DNA from: Opitutia bacterium UBA957
GTDB lineage: Bacteria; Verrucomicrobiota; Verrucomicrobiia; Opitutales; UBA953
NCBI GenBank assembly: GCA_002293065.1
Contig: DBCN01000120.1
Span: forward strand, 2,097-10,405
Length of the DNA stretch: 8,309 bases
Reading direction: 5' to 3'
The stretch's first letter is position 1. Each line of letters begins with the position of its first letter. This document shows positions 5,873-8,309 of the stretch, one piece after another. The notes beneath the pieces are model-generated. The model did not search any database. It worked only from the letters and a program-made list of their open reading frames with translations, and was not told where the DNA came from. Both the position numbers and the translations under genes were made by a program.

Positions 5873-7099
5873 GTGAAGACCACCAAGGAAATTTCCCTCG
5901 GCGACATCGCCGCCCGCGCCGAAGAACTCCGCGGCGAGAACATGACCCTGAACATGGGTCCATCGCACCCCGCCACGCACGGCGTGCTCCGCCTGAGCCT
6001 CGAGCTCGACGGCGACAAGGTAGTGAAGTGCGACCCCGTCATCGGCTACCTGCACCGCGGCGACGAGAAGATCGCCGAGAACATGACGTACAACCAGTTC
6101 GTGCCGTACACGGACCGCTTGGATTACCTCGCGCCGCTCGCGAACAACGTCGCCTACGCCATCGCTGTCGAAAAGCTCGCCGGCCTCAAGATGCCCGAAC
6201 GCTGCGAGGCGATCCGCGTCGTCTGCTGCGAGATGGCCCGCATCTCTTCCCACCTACTCGGCCTCGGGGTCTACGCGATGGATACCGGCGCCTGGACGGT
6301 GTTCATGTACACCTTCAACGAGCGCGAAAAGCTTTACTCCCTCTTCGAGGAGCTCACCGGCGCCCGTTTCACGACGAGTTACACGCGCATCGGCGGACTC
6401 ACCCGCGATCTCCCCGAAGGCTGGCTCAAGAAGGTCGAAGTATTCTGCGATGGTGTCCTCAAGGTCATCGACGAGGTGGACAAGCTCCTCACGCGCAACG
6501 GCATCTTCCTCGAGCGCACCGAAGGCATCGCCCCGATCTCCAAGGAACTCGCCCTGGCCTACGGCCTCACCGGCCCGAACCTCCGCGCCTCCGGCGTCGG
6601 CTTCGACCTCCGCAAGGACAAGCCTTACTCCGGCTACGAGAAGTACGACTTCGACGTGCCCGTGGGCACCAAAGGCGATTGCTTCGACCGTTACCTCGTC
6701 CGCATGGAAGAGGTCCGCCAGTCCGTCCGCATCCTCCGCCAAGCCTGCAAGAACATGCCGGGCGGCGCGTGGTACGCCGAGGATGCGAAGAAGATCTTCC
6801 TCCCGCCGAAGGCCAAGGTCATGACGAAGATGGAGGAGCTCATTCAGAACTTCATGATCGTGACCGAAGGCCCGCAGATCCCGGCCGGCGAAGTCTACTT
6901 CGAAGCCGAGAACCCGAAGGGCGCCCTGGGCTTCTACGTCGTCTCCAACGGCGGCGGCGTCCCCTACCGCCTGCGCATCCGCGGACCGAGCTTCGTCTCG
7001 CTCTCGATCCTGCCCGCCATCGTTCCCGGCAACTACCTCACCGACATCGCTTCCATCCTCGGTTCGCTCGACTTCGTCATGGGCGAATGCGACCGCTAA
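5873..7099 (+). CDS. nuoD: NADH-quinone oxidoreductase subunit D (complex I 49 kDa)
   Basis: Forms, with NuoB, the quinone-binding pocket next to cluster N2. It descends from the large subunit of [NiFe] hydrogenases, without their nickel-site cysteines. With the GTG at 5873 it has 408 residues, the usual length. Typical blocks are LNMGPSHPATHGVLRL at 26-41, GYLHRGDEKIAENMTYNQ at 58-75 (Tyr73 matches the conserved quinone-pocket tyrosine), YTDRLDYLAPLANN at 79-92, and the C-terminal GSLDFVMGECDR. Most homologues I recall have GPQHP where this one has GPSHP. Start choice: GTG at 5873 leaves a 14-base gap after nuoC and 23 residues before the core. ATG at 5942 would give a short form beginning MTLNMGP, just at the core, and is less likely. 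The frame remains open upstream into nuoC but that part does not resemble the family. The nuoE start follows four bases after the stop. Confidence 0.95.
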   Translation: MKTTKEISLGDIAARAEELRGENMTLNMGPSHPATHGVLRLSLELDGDKVVKCDPVIGYLHRGDEKIAENMTYNQFVPYTDRLDYLAPLANNVAYAIAVEKLAGLKMPERCEAIRVVCCEMARISSHLLGLGVYAMDTGAWTVFMYTFNEREKLYSLFEELTGARFTTSYTRIGGLTRDLPEGWLKKVEVFCDGVLKVIDEVDKLLTRNGIFLERTEGIAPISKELALAYGLTGPNLRASGVGFDLRKDKPYSGYEKYDFDVPVGTKGDCFDRYLVRMEEVRQSVRILRQACKNMPGGAWYAEDAKKIFLPPKAKVMTKMEELIQNFMIVTEGPQIPAGEVYFEAENPKGALGFYVVSNGGGVPYRLRIRGPSFVSLSILPAIVPGNYLTDIASILGSLDFVMGECDR

Positions 7100-7103
7100 A
7101 CCC

Positions 7104-7667
7104 ATGCACGAAACTTCTCCTTCCGCCCCCGCCCGCGCGCTCAAGCCTGAGACGCTCGCCAAAGCTCCCGCCATCGTCGGCCAGTACCCGCAGAAGCGCA
7201 GCGCGACGATGCCCTTACTGCACCTCGTGCAGGAAGACCGCGGCTACATCACCCAAGAGGATATGACCTGGGTCGCCGAGCAGGTCGGCGTGACCCCGAT
7301 GCAGGTGCTCGAGGTGGTGACGTTCTACCCGATGTACCGCCAGAGCCCGATCGGCCGCCGCCACGTGCGCGTCTGCCGCACGCTGTCCTGCGCCCTCCGC
7401 GGTTCCTACGCGCTGATGTCCGAGCTGGAGAAATCCCTCAACTGCGCGCGCGGCGAGACCTCGCCCGACGGCAACTTCACCCTCGAGTTCGTTGAATGCA
7501 TCGCCGACTGCGGCTGCGGTCCGGTCGTCCACGTCGATGGCGCCATGCACGAGAACGTGAAGCCCGAAGACGCCGCGGCGTTCACGCAGAAGCTCAAGGC
7601 CACGCTCTCCGACCCGACCTACGGGCAAAAACCTCCCGTCCCCGGCACGCCCGAGTGGAACGGTTAA
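7104..7667 (+). CDS. nuoE: NADH-quinone oxidoreductase subunit E (complex I 24 kDa)
   Basis: A 187-residue thioredoxin-like [2Fe-2S] protein (cluster N1a) of the NADH-oxidising module that pairs with NuoF. Ligands fit the C-x4-C ... C-x3-C pattern: Cys91 and Cys96 in VCRTLSCALRG, and Cys132 and Cys136 in VECIADCGCGPVV. The preceding helical domain (residues 28-85, including VLEVVTFYPMYRQSPIG) is typical. Unusual is Cys138, two residues after the last ligand, where I expect a non-cysteine residue as in the common CLGACGxAP form. A proline-rich tail (PPVPGTPEWNG) ends the protein. It starts four bases after nuoD and is followed by nuoF after 21 bases. No Shine-Dalgarno is present; the start is fixed by position. 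Confidence 0.95.
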   Translation: MHETSPSAPARALKPETLAKAPAIVGQYPQKRSATMPLLHLVQEDRGYITQEDMTWVAEQVGVTPMQVLEVVTFYPMYRQSPIGRRHVRVCRTLSCALRGSYALMSELEKSLNCARGETSPDGNFTLEFVECIADCGCGPVVHVDGAMHENVKPEDAAAFTQKLKATLSDPTYGQKPPVPGTPEWNG

Positions 7668-7688
7668 TCTTCCATCCCTCTCAGCGAC

Positions 7689-8309
7689 ATGTCCGCCGTC
7701 GAACGCCCCCTCATCTACGCCAACCTCCGGAAGCCCGGGTACTCCGTCGACCTCGACTGCTACCTGCAGCACGGCGGCTACGAGGCCCTCAAGAAGGCCG
7801 TGGCGATGAAGCCCGAAGAAGTCTGCAAGGAAGTCGAGACGTCCGGCCTGCGCGGCCGTGGCGGCGCGGGTTTCCCGACGGGCATGAAGTGGAAGTTCCT
7901 GGACCGCAAGTCCGGCAAGCCCGCCTACCTCGTCGTCAACGCCGATGAATCCGAGCCCGGCACCTACAAGGACCGCCAGCTCATCTATCGCGACCCGCAC
8001 CAGATGCTGGAAGGCATCGCCATCACGGCGTGGGCCATCCAAGCGAAGCAAGCGTTCATCTACATCCGCGGCGAGTTCATCCACGGCGCGAAGATCCTCG
8101 AGAACGCCATCGCCGAAGCGAAGGCCAAGGGCTTCCTCGGCCAGAACATCCTCGGCTCGGGCTACTCGTGCGAAGTCGTCGTCCACCGGGGCGGGGGTTG
8201 CTACGTCTGCGGCGAAGAGACCGGCCTGATCGAATCCCTCGAAGGCAAGCGCGGCTACCCGCGCATCAAGCCCCCGTATTTCCCGGCCGTCCTCGGCCTC
8301 TACAACTGC
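7689..8309 (+). CDS. nuoF: NADH-quinone oxidoreductase subunit F (complex I 51 kDa), 3' end outside window
   Basis: The first 207 residues of the FMN- and NADH-binding subunit; the frame is open to the last base, so the gene is cut by the window edge, about half complete compared with the usual 420-450 residues. The N-terminal glycine-rich FMN/NADH loop GLRGRGGAGFPTGMKW lies near residues 53-68. NADESEPGTYKDR near 81-93 and VHRGGGCYVCGEETGLIESLEG near 166-187 follow, all hallmark segments. The C-terminal cysteines for cluster N3 are beyond the edge. Where many homologues have HRGAGAYICGEETAL, this one has Gly and Cys at the two alanines and Gly at the last. The ATG at 7689 (MSAVERPLIYANL) is the only sensible start, 21 bases after nuoE, without Shine-Dalgarno. 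nuoG and the membrane subunits would be expected further right. Confidence 0.95.
   Translation, partial: MSAVERPLIYANLRKPGYSVDLDCYLQHGGYEALKKAVAMKPEEVCKEVETSGLRGRGGAGFPTGMKWKFLDRKSGKPAYLVVNADESEPGTYKDRQLIYRDPHQMLEGIAITAWAIQAKQAFIYIRGEFIHGAKILENAIAEAKAKGFLGQNILGSGYSCEVVVHRGGGCYVCGEETGLIESLEGKRGYPRIKPPYFPAVLGLYNC

Noticed and set aside
6028..7266. 412-codon frame on the + strand overlapping nuoD and nuoE.
   Set aside because: Arg/His/Pro-rich out-of-frame reading of nuoD, with no family features.
7215..8186. 323-codon open frame on the - strand across nuoE and nuoF.
   Set aside because: Antisense shadow of two clearly recognised complex I genes.

Overview
The window reads as an ordinary chromosomal stretch of a GC-rich Gram-negative bacterium. 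My best guess is the Verrucomicrobiota, perhaps Opitutae. That placement is inference. It rests on an exported sulfatase paired with the long, exported form of ThuA that I associate with Planctomycetes and Verrucomicrobia, on a complex I operon with separate nuoC and nuoD, and on the lack of Shine-Dalgarno sequences before every start. Nine protein-coding genes are supported. Eight are complete and the last (nuoF) runs off the right edge. I see no tRNA, rRNA, CRISPR array, insertion sequence or prophage.

Left part (1-2014, + strand): a 223-base leader precedes a two-gene phosphate-uptake unit, a DUF47/PhoU-like protein (224-865) followed 18 bases later by a PiT-family phosphate transporter (884-2014). 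The leader holds the most striking non-coding signal of the window. Three GTAAC words are followed by three GTTAC words with mirrored spacing, giving a 58-base dyad centred between bases 136 and 137. Its place in front of phosphate genes, and the 11-base step between some half-sites, suggest a PhoB-like or other cooperative regulator; the binding protein is unknown.

Middle part (2045-4587, - strand): a two-gene unit in which an exported ThuA-domain protein gene (3691-4587) overlaps by four bases (ATGA) an exported type I sulfatase gene (2045-3694) with an intact formylglycine motif. It converges on the PiT gene with only 30 bases between the stops, where a GC-rich hairpin overlaps the PiT stop codon. 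The pair probably acts in the periplasm on sulfated glycans or their breakdown products, but the substrate cannot be read from sequence.

Right part (4735-8309, + strand): the front of a complex I (NADH:quinone oxidoreductase) operon, nuoB-nuoC-nuoD-nuoE-nuoF, with gaps of 2, 14, 4 and 21 bases. It covers the quinone-side connecting module (B, C, D) and the start of the NADH-oxidising module (E, F). The operon opens with nuoB; nuoA is not in its usual place upstream, where a divergent intergenic region (4588-4734) faces the ThuA gene.

I found no clearly new multi-gene system. The observations most worth following are the mirrored GTAAC array, the consistent absence of Shine-Dalgarno sites with C at position -1, the missing nuoA, and the cysteine substitutions in NuoE and NuoF.
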